A program made the translations under genes and the position numbers. DNA of 64,000 nt from Ww85 sp963745765 (GTDB lineage: Bacteria > Desulfobacterota > Desulfobulbia > Desulfobulbales > Desulfocapsaceae), in the NCBI GenBank assembly GCA_963745765.1, contig CAVUYQ010000025.1, positions 154,943 through 218,942 on the forward strand. The letters run 5' to 3'. The notes beneath the pieces are model-generated. The model saw only the letters and a list, made by a program, of their open reading frames with translations. It made no database searches and was not told where the DNA came from. Positions within the stretch are counted from its first letter, which is position 1, and each line of letters opens with the position of its first letter. Positions 1-10,232 of this stretch are shown one piece after another.

Positions 1-1
1 C

Positions 2-61
2 GAGGTTCCCGCAGATGATGCTTTCGGCATATGGCTGCGGGAACTGAGCGCAAAGCACTGA
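2..61 (+). CDS. Possible 3' end of a gene entering from the left
   Basis: An open frame from base 2 reads EVPADDAFGIWLRELSAKH and stops at TGA 59-61. The composition looks protein-like and the frame is open to the window edge, but 19 codons are too few to assign a family. It could equally be a chance open frame. Confidence 0.25.
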   Translation, partial: EVPADDAFGIWLRELSAKH

Positions 62-71
62 GCGATATGCA

Positions 72-83
72 TTTTACGTAAAA
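72..83. promoter_or_regulatory. TTTTACGTAAAA palindrome, possible MerR/LiuR-type site
   Basis: A perfect 12-bp palindrome TTTTACGTAAAA lies about 290 bases before the acyl-CoA synthetase gene. It contains the ACGTAAA core also found at 270-276, 13183-13188 (as TTTACGT) and 13310-13316. Its distance from the nearest promoter-like sequence makes it a weaker candidate than the other sites. Confidence 0.3.
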
Positions 84-261
84 GATATTGATCGACAGCA
101 GGAACGGTATACTTAGGTTTTTTATCAGAGGAAGATGTCCGGTTGTGGTACGTGCGGCTCACAATAAAAGCAATAATTTGGTTTGTTAAGCTTTTTCCGC
201 CAGCAATTGGTTTCGGGGAGACGGGAAGGGGAAAACTCGCTACGGTAAAAAGCATTTTGTG

Positions 262-290
262 TTGACCTGAACGTAAAGGTAAGGTATAAG
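262..290 (+). promoter_or_regulatory. Promoter with embedded LiuR-like operator before the beta-oxidation operon
   Basis: TTGACC (262-267) and TATAAG (285-290) are separated by 17 bases. The spacer holds the near-palindrome ACCTGAACGTAAAGGT (265-280). The same arrangement, TTGACC-N17-TATAAC with ACCTTAACGTAAAC, occurs at 13301-13329 before the EtfD-like gene. MerR-family regulators of the LiuR type are known to bind ACGTAAA-containing dyads at acyl-CoA catabolism genes, and a MerR gene is present at 12638-13042. Direct regulation is inferred. Confidence 0.5.
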
Positions 291-368
291 GGCGGAAGAA
301 ACGATGATGGAGATAACGGCACGAAAAAGAAGTTGATTCTATGAAACGCTTTTCGAAGAGGTGGAATC

Positions 369-2225
369 ATGGATTTTCTGTCATATCAGTCTATTCCGGC
401 GATCCTGAAAGATAACGCTGTAAAATTCGCACAGCGGACAGCGATCAGTTATAAGAAGCAGGGCGCCTTCCTCTCTCTTACCTACCAGGAATTTTACGAG
501 CGTGTTCTCCTTCTGGCCCGAGGACTGGCTAAAGCGGGAATAAAGACTGGCGATCGGGTAGCCATTTTCTCCGAGAACCGTCTTGGCTGGGCTATTTCCG
601 ATTTTGGTATCCAGAGTTCCGGCGCAGTGACCGTTCCCATCTATGCTACTAATACCGGCAAGCAGGCAGCGTACATCATCAATCACAGCGATGCCAGGAC
701 AGTCTTTGTTTCCACCAAGGCACAGTATGAAAAGCTGCTTGAAGTACGTGATGAGATTCCTGGCATAGAACTGGTCATATCATATGAGCGCTTCATGGGT
801 GAGCGAAGTTTTCCCGTTTACACCCAGTATCAACTTTCGGAGGTTTCGACGCCGATAAGTGACGGGCAGAAGATGGCAATCGAGGAGCAGATCGCCCGGA
901 TCACCCAGGATGATATTCTTACCGTGATCTACACATCGGGAACAACCGGTGTCCCGAAGGGCGTCCTGCTTACCCAGAAGAATGTGCTGAGTAATGTTCA
1001 ATACGGTCTTGAAAAGATTAACGCATTGGGGGGGCAGGAAACGTTTCTCAGTTTTCTGCCTCTGAGCCATATTCTCGAGCGGACAGGAGGGTATTATGCA
1101 GCCCTGCTAAGCGGACACCACATAGCCTTTGCCGAAGATGTCAAGAAAGTCCTGGAAAACATGGTGGAGATCAGGCCTACCTGGATGATCAGCGTACCGC
1201 GTCTGTTTGAGAAGATCTATTCCCGGATTTATGAATCCGCTCACCAGATGAGTCCTATTCGCAAGAGAATTTTTTACCAGGCCGTCAAGATCGGCCGGGC
1301 ATATGCCCAAAAGAGGTTTGTCAGGCAGGAGCCGGCAGGCCTGCTCGGTTTGCAATACCGTTTTTTTGACCGGTTTGTATTTAAAAAGATCCGTGCACGT
1401 TTTGGCGGCAGATTGCAGGGTCTCATCTGCGGCGGTGCGCCGCTGGACAAAACCATCAATGAGTTTATGTGGGCTATCGGGATTCCCGTCTATAACGGCT
1501 ATGGACTCACCGAGACCAGCCCGGTGGTTGCCTTGAGCACGCGCGGGGAAATCCGTTTCGACTCAGTTGGTAAAGCGGTTAAGAATACCGAGTTGAAACT
1601 GGCGGCGGATGGCGAACTGCTCGTTAAAGGGATGCAGGTCATGAAAGGCTATCTGAAGGATGATGAGGCGACTGAGCGTTCCTTTGAAAATGGCTGGTTC
1701 TTGACCGGTGATATTGCCCGAATCGACGAGGAAGGCTATGTCTACATTATTGATCGGAAAAAAGAAATCCTGGTAACATCCGGCGGCAAGAATATTGCCC
1801 CCCAGCCCATCGAAAATGAACTAAAGCTCGATAAGTATATATCCCAGGCCATTGTTTTCGGGGACCGCAAGCCCTACCTGGTAGCCCTGCTTACCCCGAA
1901 TATCGAGCGTCTTCTTGCCTTGAGCCGGGAAGAGCACTTAGATTATCTGGATATCTATGGTCTGGTGAACAGCCGAGCTGTCCAGGAACGCTATGCCCAG
2001 CGTATTGACCTGTTGAACAAGGGGCTGCCGCCTTACAGTACCATCAAGTATTTTGCCGTGCTCCCCAAAGAGTTCACCATTGAGTCCGGGGAACTGACGC
2101 CGACCCTGAAGTTCAAAAGAAAAGAGATTTACAAAAAGCACAAAGAAATAATTGATGGCATGTACATGAGTAAGGAAAACGGTCTGGTATTTAAGTCCAC
2201 ATCCACGAATGGAGAAAAACCATGA
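369..2225 (+). CDS. fadD: Long-chain acyl-CoA synthetase (AMP-forming)
   Basis: This 618-residue adenylate-forming ligase activates fatty acids with ATP and CoA to acyl-CoA and opens the beta-oxidation operon. The AMP-binding signature YTSGTTGVPKG lies near residue 192. GYGLTETSP (near 379), TGDIA (near 447) and DRKKEILVTSGGKNIAP (near 462) follow in family order. The length matches the FACS family (about 600). It has no signal peptide and is probably cytosolic or peripherally bound to membrane. The ATG follows GAGGTGG with normal spacing. Its TGA overlaps the ATG of the next gene (ATGA at 2222-2225), which implies translational coupling. Chain-length preference cannot be read from sequence. 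Confidence 0.93.
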   Translation: MDFLSYQSIPAILKDNAVKFAQRTAISYKKQGAFLSLTYQEFYERVLLLARGLAKAGIKTGDRVAIFSENRLGWAISDFGIQSSGAVTVPIYATNTGKQAAYIINHSDARTVFVSTKAQYEKLLEVRDEIPGIELVISYERFMGERSFPVYTQYQLSEVSTPISDGQKMAIEEQIARITQDDILTVIYTSGTTGVPKGVLLTQKNVLSNVQYGLEKINALGGQETFLSFLPLSHILERTGGYYAALLSGHHIAFAEDVKKVLENMVEIRPTWMISVPRLFEKIYSRIYESAHQMSPIRKRIFYQAVKIGRAYAQKRFVRQEPAGLLGLQYRFFDRFVFKKIRARFGGRLQGLICGGAPLDKTINEFMWAIGIPVYNGYGLTETSPVVALSTRGEIRFDSVGKAVKNTELKLAADGELLVKGMQVMKGYLKDDEATERSFENGWFLTGDIARIDEEGYVYIIDRKKEILVTSGGKNIAPQPIENELKLDKYISQAIVFGDRKPYLVALLTPNIERLLALSREEHLDYLDIYGLVNSRAVQERYAQRIDLLNKGLPPYSTIKYFAVLPKEFTIESGELTPTLKFKRKEIYKKHKEIIDGMYMSKENGLVFKSTSTNGEKP

Positions 2226-4612
2226 GGCAGATAAATCGGGTTGCGGTGCTTGGCGCCGGAGTCATGGGAGCCACCATTGCTGCGCATCTGGCCAATGCCG
2301 GGCTGGAGGTCCTGATGCTCGACATCGTCCCCAGGGAACTCAGTGAGCGGGAAAAGAACAAGGGATTAACCCTGGCTGACCCACCGGTGCGAAACCGGAT
2401 AGCCGGTGATGCTCTGCAGGGGCTGGCGAAGATGAAACCGTCGCCTTTTTATTTAAAAGAATACGCCCGCCAGATAGAAACGGGAAATCTTGAAGATGAT
2501 CTTGCTGAACTGCGTTCTTGTGACTGGGTGATCGAGGTCGTGGTAGAGAGTATGGCAATTAAATGCGATCTCTTCAAAAAAATCATTCCTCACCTGAAAC
2601 CCGGGGCCGTCCTGTCCACCAACACGAGCGGTCTCTCGGTAAACGAGATGGCTGAAGCACTGCCGGCCGAGGTCCGGAAAAACTTTCTGGCAACACATTT
2701 CTTCAATCCGCCGCGTTACATGCGCCTGATGGAGCTCGTCCCCTGTCGTGAGACTGATCCTGAAACGCTTAATACTATGGCGGATTTCATCAGCAGACAA
2801 CTTGGAAAAGGTATCGTTTACGCCAAGGATACCGCCAATTTTATCGCCAATCGTATCGGGGTCTATGCCATTTATAAAACCATTCAGCACATGCGCGAAA
2901 TGGGGATGAGCGTGGAAGAAGTCGATGTTATTGCCGGTCCCGCCACGGCCCGTCCGAAAAGCGCTGTTTTCAGGACAGCGGATCTTGTCGGTCTTGACAC
3001 CCTGGCTCATGTCGGAACCAACTCCTATGATTCACTGCCGGAGGATGAAGAGCGGCAGGTGTTCAAGCTTCCGGATTTCATGGCAGCAATGCTTGAGCGT
3101 GGTCTGCTGGGAAATAAAAGCGGACAGGGCTTTTATAAAAAAGAGATGGTCGACGGCAAACGGAGGATCTTTTATTACGATTATGCGACGGGAGAGTACA
3201 AGCCGCTTGAAAAACCAAAATTTGCCTCGGTGGAAATGGTCAGGCAACTGGATGATCCGGGCCAGAAAATCAGAACCTTGGTTAACGGTGCCGACAAAGG
3301 GGCAGAGTATGCCTGGAAGAGTCTGCGGGATACGCTCATCTATGCCTTTAACCGGATCCCTGAAATCGCCGATGATATTGTCAATATCGATAATGCTATG
3401 AAATGGGGATTTAATTGGGAAATCGGTCCCTTTGAGATGTTCGATGCAATCGGCGTCAAATCAGTTTGTCAAACGGGCTGATGCCGACGGGGTGGCACTG
3501 CCCGAAGCACTGCGCGATGTTGAGACCTTTTATCGTTTCAACGATCAGGGGGGCAAGGAATACTATGATATTCTCACCAGCACCTATCTGCCGGTTATAC
3601 TTCCGGCTGGTCAGCTGCATCTCGACATTCTCAAGCAAAGCAATAATGTTGTTGAGAAAAGTGCCAACAGTTCGCTGATTGATCTGGGCGATGGTGTTTA
3701 TTGCCTGGAGTTCCATTCCAAGATGAATGCCATCAGCGGCGATATCCTGGCTATGACGCACAAGGCTATAGGGAGGGCGGAACGTGAGGGCATCGGGCTG
3801 GTTATCGGCAACCGCGGTGCGAATTTTTCTGTCGGGGCAAACCTGATGCTCCTTGCCGTAGCGCTTGCCGAAGGAGCCTGGGAGGACATCGATATGGTTC
3901 TGCGATCCTTCCAGAAGGCAACGATGGCAGTGAAGTATGCCAAAGTTCCGGTCGTGGCGGCACCGTTCAATATGACGCTTTGGCGGTGGCTGTGAGTTCT
4001 GTCTCCATGCCGACAGTATCAACGCTTCAGCTGAAACCTATATGGGACTGGTCGAGATCGGTGTGGGGCTCCTGCCCGGCGGCGGCGGCACCAAGGAAAT
4101 GTGTTTGCGTGCGGTTCAGACGGCGCAACAGTATGAAACTGATGTCCAGCCGTTTATTTTCAAGAATTTCAGAGCAGATCGCGATGGCCCAGGTGTCTAC
4201 TGGTGCCGCCGAGCTGTTTGGCATGGGTTATATGCGCGAAGGTGATAGCATCAGCATGGACCGTGACCGGCTGATCGCCGATGCCAAGCAGAAGGTGCTG
4301 GCGCAGGCGGTTAATTATCGCCCGAAACGTCCTCTGGGAAATATTCCGGCTCCGGGGCGCAATATCTCGGCGAGCATCAAGAGCCAGCTCTGGAACATGA
4401 AAATGGGTGATCAGATCACCGCCTATGAAGCGGAAATGGGTGGTGTGATTGCCGAGGTTATCTGCGGTGGCGACGTCAACCCGAATACGAGTATAAGCGA
4501 AGACTATCTGTTGCAGCTTGAGCGCGAGAATTTTTTGAAGCTCTGCGGAAACAGGAAAACGGCAGAGCGTATCAGGCATATGCTCAAAACCGGAAAACCA
4601 CTGCGTAATTAG
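2222..4612 (+). CDS. 3-hydroxyacyl-CoA dehydrogenase / enoyl-CoA hydratase fusion, three frameshifts
   Basis: This bifunctional enzyme hydrates enoyl-CoA and oxidises 3-hydroxyacyl-CoA with NAD+. The N-terminal Rossmann motif GAGVMGATIAAHLANAG and the NTSGLSV and HFFNPP signatures mark the dehydrogenase. The C-terminal crotonase half has GLVEIGVGLLPGGGGTKEM. The order is the reverse of E. coli FadB. The frame breaks three times. One extra T near 3466 turns GVKSVVKRADADG into a stop. One extra T near 3980 breaks MTLGGGCEFCLHAD. One extra A near 4173 breaks KNFEQIAMAQV. Removing the three bases gives a continuous protein of about 795 residues, the usual length. Two of the three are homopolymer insertions, so sequence error is more likely than a true pseudogene. 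Confidence 0.85.
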
Positions 4613-4656
4613 CAGACTAGAGCGTTTAAGCCAATGACTCACCAGAGAGGAACGAT

Positions 4657-5829
4657 ATGAAAACTGCCTATATTCTGGCAAGCTACCGGACTCCAGGCTG
4701 CCGGGCAAACAAGGGAAAATTCAAGGATGTTCGCCCGGACGACCTTGCGGCGGAGGCCATCAGGGGGCTGGTGGAACGCAGTGGCATCGAACCGGCCTCA
4801 ATCGAGGATGTCTATCTGGGCTGTGCCTTCCCCGAGGCGGAGCAGGGTATGAATGTCGGGCGGATCGCGGCAATGAGGGCCGGGTTGCCGGTTGAGGTAC
4901 CCGGGCAGACAATAAACCGCTTCTGCTCATCCGGCCTGCAGACTATCGCCACGGCAGCGGAGCGGGTAATGCTCGGACTTGCCGACTGTATCGTTGCCGG
5001 CGGGGTGGAGTCCATGTCCAGTGTGCCGCTGGGCGGCCTGAAATACAGTGCCAATCCGAGTCTGGTCGCGGACTGGCCTGAATCCTATTCCTCCATGGGC
5101 ATAACGGCTGAACTGGTCGCGGAGCAGTACGGCATCGACAGGGAGGCCATGGACCGCTTTGCCGTTGAGAGCCATGCCCGTGCAGCCCGGGCGATCGAAA
5201 ACGGAAATTTCGGCGACGAAATTATTCCTGTCACGGTTGAAACAACCGCACTGATAGACGGAAAAATAAAGCGAACCAGCGAATTGATCACCGTTGATGA
5301 CGGTGTCCGTCCCGGCACAACGCTGGAAACCCTGGCAAGGCTGAGACCGGCATTCAAAAAAGGCGGGCCGGTCACTGCCGGTAATTCGTCACAGATGACT
5401 GATGGTGCAGCCGCAACGCTCGTGGTATCGGAAGATTACTTGAAGAAGATCGGCGCGGACCCGATCGCCCGTTTCATTGCATTCACCGTCAAGGGCATTG
5501 CCCCCGAGATCATGGGGGTCGGTCCGATAGCCGCAATTCCGGCTGTGCTGAAAATGGCGGGCATGAAGCTGGCCGATATTGATCTTATTGAGCTCAACGA
5601 GGCCTTTGCCGCCCAGGCACTTGCGGTTATCAGGGAACTAGAACTTGATACCGCTCTGGTCAATGTAAACGGCGGTGCAATCGCACTCGGTCACCCGCTG
5701 GGCTGTACCGGTGCCAAGCTGACCGCAACCCTGCTGCATGAGATGGGCCGGAGGCAACTGAAGTACGGCATGGTTTCCATGTGCATCGGCGGCGGTATGG
5801 GTGCTGCCGGGTTATTCGAACGATTATAA
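4657..5829 (+). CDS. fadA: Acetyl-CoA acyltransferase (thiolase)
   Basis: This 390-residue thiolase cleaves 3-ketoacyl-CoA with CoA to release acetyl-CoA, the last step of each beta-oxidation turn. The nucleophilic cysteine lies in NRFCSSGLQ (near residue 90). The His motif GGAIALGHPLGCTGAK and the second catalytic Cys in SMCIGGGMGAAG close the protein. Length and motif order are those of type I thiolases. A GAGAGGAACG ribosome-binding site precedes the ATG. It sits 44 bases after the hydroxyacyl-CoA dehydrogenase and 30 bases before the acyl-CoA dehydrogenase, in one operon. Confidence 0.94.
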   Translation: MKTAYILASYRTPGCRANKGKFKDVRPDDLAAEAIRGLVERSGIEPASIEDVYLGCAFPEAEQGMNVGRIAAMRAGLPVEVPGQTINRFCSSGLQTIATAAERVMLGLADCIVAGGVESMSSVPLGGLKYSANPSLVADWPESYSSMGITAELVAEQYGIDREAMDRFAVESHARAARAIENGNFGDEIIPVTVETTALIDGKIKRTSELITVDDGVRPGTTLETLARLRPAFKKGGPVTAGNSSQMTDGAAATLVVSEDYLKKIGADPIARFIAFTVKGIAPEIMGVGPIAAIPAVLKMAGMKLADIDLIELNEAFAAQALAVIRELELDTALVNVNGGAIALGHPLGCTGAKLTATLLHEMGRRQLKYGMVSMCIGGGMGAAGLFERL

Positions 5830-5859
5830 AAAGCTGGATACAGATCAAGGGTGAGAAAT

Positions 5860-7641
5860 ATGACTGAGACGATACTAAAAGGCGGTGAATTTTTGATTTG
5901 CGACACTTCATGCGAAGATGTTTTTACGCCCGAGGATTTCACTGATGAACAAAAACAGTTTGGTGAAACGACCGAGCTTTTTGTCATCAATGAAATCGTT
6001 CCTCATATTGATGAAATCGATAAACAGAATTTTGATCTGGTTGTCGAAGGCATGCAGAAATGCGGTGAGCTCGGTCTTTTAATGATGGACGCCCCGGAAG
6101 AGTATGGCGGTCTTGAACTGGACAAGGCTTCATCCATGCTTGTTGCCGAAAAGATATCCGCGGGAGGTTCATTCTCCGTGGCCTACGCGGCCCATACCGG
6201 AATAGGAACGCTGCCGCTGGTCTATTATGGAACAGCTGAGCAGAAGGATAAATATCTTGAGAAGATTATCTCCGGTCAGTGGTGTGCCGCCTACTGCCTG
6301 ACGGAACCCGGTTCAGGCAGCGATGCCCTCGGGGCGCAGGCTTCAGCGGTTCTGTCCGAAGACGGGACTCACTATCTGTTGAATGGCACGAAACAATATA
6401 TCACCAACGGCGGTTTTGCCCGTCTCTTTACCGTTTTTGCCAAGATAGACAAAGAGCATTTCACCGCCTTCCTGGTGGAAAAAGATTTTGACGGACTCAC
6501 GGTTGGACCGGAAGAGAAGAAGATGGGAATAAAAGGATCTTCAACGACTCCGATTATTCTCGATAATTGCCGGGTTCCCGTGGGAAATGTGCTTGGAGAG
6601 ATCGGCAAAGGCCACAAGATCGCTTTCAATGTCCTCAATGTCGGGCGATTCAAGCTCGGGGCTGCCGTTATGGGTGCCTCAAAGGTGGCCCTGGTGACCG
6701 GAATAAAATATGCCAACGAGCGTGTCCAGTTCAAACAGAAGATCAGCAGTTTTGGTGCCATAAAGGAGAAAATCGCCGATCTCACCGCAGACATCTATGC
6801 CTCCGAATCTCTTGTCTATCGCCTTGCCGGACTGCTTGATACCAAGCTGGCCACGATTGAAAAGGGTGTTGAGAATTATTACGCCGCGTACCAGAAGGGT
6901 ATCGAGGAATATGCCGCCGAATGCGGCATATCCAAGGTGTTCTGCAGCGAGGTACTTGCCAGAACAGTCGACGAGGTGGTACAGATTCATGGCGGCTACG
7001 GGTATGTCAGTGATTACCCCGCCGAACGCTACTACCGTGATGAGCGGATCAACCGGATATTTGAAGGGACGAACGAGATAAACCGGCTGCTTATTCCGGG
7101 AATGATTCTGCGCAAGGCCATGAAGGGCGAACTGCCCCTGCAGGCCGAAGCCATGAAAGCCTTTGAAGCGCTGATGACGCCCAGTTTTGATGCTATAGAT
7201 GACGCAATCGATTTTGCTGCTGAAAAGGCACTGCTGAAAAATCTCAAGACACTTTTCCTTATCCTCGCCGGCACCGGTGTCCAGAAGTTCATGGACAAGA
7301 TCGCCGATGAGCAGGAAATTCTCATGACGGCAGCGGATATTGCCATCCAGATATTTGCGCTGGAGAGTACAGTGCTTCGCGCTGAAAAGACGCTGGCTTC
7401 CTTCAGTGCTCGCAAGCAGGAACTGCTCAAGGCCGCCGTCAGGGTATTTGCCTTCAGGGCCTCGGAAGAAGCGGGGACAGCGGCCAGGAAAGGGGCCTTT
7501 TATGTTGCAGAGGGTGACACGCTGACCATGATCCTGTCAGGCGTCAGGCGCTTTTCAAAGTTTGATGCGACTGGACTGCTGGCTGCAAAACGGTTACTTG
7601 CCGACGCTGCCAGTGAAGAGGAGAAATATCTCTTTAACTAG
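5860..7641 (+). CDS. Acyl-CoA dehydrogenase with C-terminal extension
   Basis: This FAD enzyme of about 593 residues introduces the 2,3 double bond into acyl-CoA and passes electrons to ETF. Family signatures are CLTEPGSGSDA near residue 147 and QIHGGYGYVSDYPAERYYRD with RIFEGTNEINR near residues 375-405. The catalytic base region is in the VxxxFEGTNE context typical of the family. A C-terminal domain of about 180 residues follows, as in the long AcdB/DUF-type acyl-CoA dehydrogenases of Desulfobacterota and Bacillota. I prefer ATG 5860 over GTG 5851, because AAGGGTGAG then serves as ribosome-binding site. The electron acceptor is plausibly the EtfBA pair at 15.4-17.1 kb. Confidence 0.92.
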   Translation: MTETILKGGEFLICDTSCEDVFTPEDFTDEQKQFGETTELFVINEIVPHIDEIDKQNFDLVVEGMQKCGELGLLMMDAPEEYGGLELDKASSMLVAEKISAGGSFSVAYAAHTGIGTLPLVYYGTAEQKDKYLEKIISGQWCAAYCLTEPGSGSDALGAQASAVLSEDGTHYLLNGTKQYITNGGFARLFTVFAKIDKEHFTAFLVEKDFDGLTVGPEEKKMGIKGSSTTPIILDNCRVPVGNVLGEIGKGHKIAFNVLNVGRFKLGAAVMGASKVALVTGIKYANERVQFKQKISSFGAIKEKIADLTADIYASESLVYRLAGLLDTKLATIEKGVENYYAAYQKGIEEYAAECGISKVFCSEVLARTVDEVVQIHGGYGYVSDYPAERYYRDERINRIFEGTNEINRLLIPGMILRKAMKGELPLQAEAMKAFEALMTPSFDAIDDAIDFAAEKALLKNLKTLFLILAGTGVQKFMDKIADEQEILMTAADIAIQIFALESTVLRAEKTLASFSARKQELLKAAVRVFAFRASEEAGTAARKGAFYVAEGDTLTMILSGVRRFSKFDATGLLAAKRLLADAASEEEKYLFN

Positions 7642-7655
7642 ATATTTGTTATGTG

Positions 7656-8663
7656 ATGCTGGACGATTACAAAAATGATGAGCGGTTGTGCAGGTTCCGC
7701 CGAACAACGGCTCCCCAACATCCGGTAATCCCCTGTCAATATACCGTTGATACTCCCTACATGGTTGGACCTGTTCACTATTACAGTACCGAGCGGGCGG
7801 GAGAACTGGTTCTGTTTGACACGGGTCCGCCCACCGACGTTGGCCGGCAACACCTTCGGCAACACCTTGATCTGGCCAAACTCAGGCATGTGATTGTCAC
7901 CCATTGTCACGTCGATCATTTCGGCCAGGCGGCCTGGCTTGAGCAGGAGAGCGATGCGACCATATATCTGCCCCATCGCGACATCATGAAGGCGAAGAAT
8001 CATGAGACGCGGATGACGAAACTGGCTGGTTTCTTTGTAGACATGGGCTTTGAAGAGCGTTTTCTTGAGCTGTTTCACGAATCATTTAACAGAGGGGATT
8101 CTCCTGCTTTTCCGAAGAACTATCTTGTTGCGGAAAGCGATATTCCTGCCCGGCTGGGGCTTGATGTGCTGAGTTGCCCGGGGCACTCGCAGAGTGATCT
8201 GGTATATAGTGCTGAAGGCTGGGCCGTCACCGGCGATACCCTTCTTCGCGGCATTTTTCAGTCACCGCTGCTTGATGTTGATTTCGAGACCGGCGGGCGG
8301 TTCAGTAATTATGAGGCTTATTGTTCAAGCATCGTCAAACTCGCCGGACTGCGGCAGATGGTCATATTGCCGGGACACCGCAAGAGGATCGAGAGCGTGG
8401 ATGCAACCATCCTTTTTTATATACGTAAAACCCTGCGGCGGGTCCAGCAGCTTCGACCCCATATCGGTGATTTATCTGTCGCAGAAATCATTGCACAGGT
8501 ATTCCCGACCATGACGGATCCTTTCCATATCTATCTGAAGTCATCCGAAATCATCTTTATGCAGGAGTTTCTTGAGTATCCGGAACTGCTTGGCACCGCA
8601 CTCAAAGAGATAGGCCTTTTTGATGAGGTGGCCGAGGGGTATAACCAGGTTGTTTCCCGATGA
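7656..8663 (+). CDS. Metallo-beta-lactamase-fold hydrolase
   Basis: This protein of about 335 residues has the metal-binding motif THCHVDHFG near residue 85, with a further His in CPGHSQSD, an Asp in TGDTL and a His in LPGHRKR. These complete the two-metal site of the MBL superfamily. Such proteins in fatty-acid operons are often thioesterase- or glyoxalase II-like, so cleavage of a CoA or other thioester is a reasonable but unproven guess. The start could be GTG 7653 or ATG 7656. Its stop overlaps the start of the next gene (8660-8663, ATGA), which shows coupling. Confidence 0.85.
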   Translation: MLDDYKNDERLCRFRRTTAPQHPVIPCQYTVDTPYMVGPVHYYSTERAGELVLFDTGPPTDVGRQHLRQHLDLAKLRHVIVTHCHVDHFGQAAWLEQESDATIYLPHRDIMKAKNHETRMTKLAGFFVDMGFEERFLELFHESFNRGDSPAFPKNYLVAESDIPARLGLDVLSCPGHSQSDLVYSAEGWAVTGDTLLRGIFQSPLLDVDFETGGRFSNYEAYCSSIVKLAGLRQMVILPGHRKRIESVDATILFYIRKTLRRVQQLRPHIGDLSVAEIIAQVFPTMTDPFHIYLKSSEIIFMQEFLEYPELLGTALKEIGLFDEVAEGYNQVVSR

Positions 8664-9178
8664 AGCTCATAAATCTGCTGCCGGGATTATGCAGGCGGGC
8701 AAAAAAATCCGGTTTCTGGCTTGCCGTGCTGAATATTCTCCTGAGACGGGTTATTCCATTCAACCGGCCGCACGGTTTTCGTATCACTGAGATTGGTGAT
8801 AATCATATCACAACGAGCGGACCCTGCAGGCGCGCCAACCATAATCATCTGCGGGGCATCCATGCCTGCGCCATTGCGACGGTGGCGGAGATTTCGGCCG
8901 GATTCCTGCTTCTCACCAAGCTTGACTCACAGCATTACCGGCTGATTATGTCGCGAATGGAGGTGGATTACCTCTATCAGGCAAAACAGCAGATCTTTTC
9001 CATCAGCAGTCTCGCTGCCGAGCGGATTGAAGCCGAGATCATTGCGCCTTTGCAGCTGCAGGATTCGGTCAGTATCGTGCTGGAGAGTCGGGTGAGTGAT
9101 GTCTCGGGCAATGAAATTGCCGATGCCCGGACAACCTGGCAGATTAAGCGCTGGGAACGCGTGCAGACACGTGTTTGA
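8660..9178 (+). CDS. DUF4442 hotdog-fold protein, probable thioesterase
   Basis: This 172-residue protein has the pattern of DUF4442 (hotdog fold, PaaI/YiiD-like). It contains a basic, hydrophobic N-terminus, NHLRGIHACAIATVAEISAG around the active helix, and a C-terminal strand region ending in DARTTWQIKRW. It is translationally coupled to the MBL hydrolase and is last in the beta-oxidation operon. A role in acyl-CoA hydrolysis or in buffering acyl-CoA pools is inferred from fold and context. The catalytic residue is not obvious. Confidence 0.75.
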   Translation: MKLINLLPGLCRRAKKSGFWLAVLNILLRRVIPFNRPHGFRITEIGDNHITTSGPCRRANHNHLRGIHACAIATVAEISAGFLLLTKLDSQHYRLIMSRMEVDYLYQAKQQIFSISSLAAERIEAEIIAPLQLQDSVSIVLESRVSDVSGNEIADARTTWQIKRWERVQTRV

Positions 9179-9216
9179 CGCGGAATAGCCGGGGGTTTTT
9201 CGATTTTTGCCAGGAT

Positions 9217-9912
9217 TTACAGCAGCCACCGCTGCAGCAGATAGTAGACGAGCGGCAGAAAAATGGCCGGTATCAGATTCCCGACACGAATCGTTGTAAC
9301 CTTCAGCATATTCAGGCCGAGAGCCATGATCAGCAGGCCGCCGACGGAGCTCATGTGGGTGATCGTCTCCGGTACCAGGTAGCTTTTCATAAAGACGGCC
9401 GTCAATGTAATCATTCCCTGGTAGAGAAAGACGGCAACGCTTGAAAACATGACCCCCAGCCCCATCGCCGAGGCGAAGATAATGGAGGTGACTCCGTCCA
9501 GCACCGATTTGGCAAACAGGGTCTGATGATTGCCGGTAAGTCCGCTTTCAAGCGATCCGACGATGGCCATCGATCCGACACAAAATACCAGACTGGCCGT
9601 AACAAAGCCGCGGGCAAAGGACCCGGTGTCGCTCGATTTCGAGACGACACGCTTCTCCAGTTGTCTGCCGATTGAGTCAAGCCGTTCTTCGATCTTGAGA
9701 AATTCACCGATCAGGGCGCCGATGATGATTGAGAAAATGACGAGCATGAGGTTGTCCGATCCGAGTGCGCTTTTTATGCCGATCAGAACCACGGACAGGC
9801 TCACGCCGCTCATGATGATCTCACGGTAATTCTCAGCAATTCCTTTTCTGAAAAGAAGACCGATCAGGCTTCCGCCTATGATGGCCAGTGCGTTGATAAT
9901 GGTACCGAGCAT
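9217..9912 (-). CDS. DUF554 family membrane protein
   Basis: This 231-residue integral membrane protein of the DUF554 family (YdfK/YqgA-like) begins MLGTIINALAIIGGSLIGLL and has about six hydrophobic segments. The family signatures GIKSALGSDN and CVGSMAIVGSLESGLTG are present. Function is unknown in the family, although transport has been suggested. It is convergent with the beta-oxidation operon, with a 38-base gap at the 3' ends. It is not obviously linked to fatty-acid metabolism. Confidence 0.85.
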   Translation of the reverse strand: MLGTIINALAIIGGSLIGLLFRKGIAENYREIIMSGVSLSVVLIGIKSALGSDNLMLVIFSIIIGALIGEFLKIEERLDSIGRQLEKRVVSKSSDTGSFARGFVTASLVFCVGSMAIVGSLESGLTGNHQTLFAKSVLDGVTSIIFASAMGLGVMFSSVAVFLYQGMITLTAVFMKSYLVPETITHMSSVGGLLIMALGLNMLKVTTIRVGNLIPAIFLPLVYYLLQRWLL

Positions 9913-10232
9913 GATCCTGTTTTGTTAATATTTGTCGTGGATTTTTGAGAAACGCAACAGCTATCTGCCGTAGCACCTGTTTCTGACCAGAGACTGTTAT
10001 ACCATTCAAGAACAATAATGAAATGATTATTGAAAAGGCGCTGTTTTTTTACCAGCGGACAGTTGTGCGGTGTGCGTCCCGCGGGTGAACCAATTGAGCA
10101 GCAGTATAGATTCTTTATTACCGCTCAGATTCTTGCGTCATCCCGGGAACTGTTTAACGTCTCAGTGAGTTTATGTCCCAATCCCCATGAGCGCCATACC
10201 ATGTAACTCTATTTGACGGGAGAGCAATACAG
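9913..10232. other. Intergenic region between divergent genes
   Basis: About 320 bases separate the divergent DUF554 and amidase genes. I see no ORF with a ribosome-binding site and no strong hairpin. Promoters for both sides should lie here, but no convincing -35/-10 pair stands out. Confidence 0.4.

Noticed and set aside
3479..3481. TGA ending the first part of the hydroxyacyl-CoA dehydrogenase as recoding
   Set aside because: The protein pattern continues in a different frame (VKRADADGVALPEAL), so it is a frameshift and not a read-through stop.
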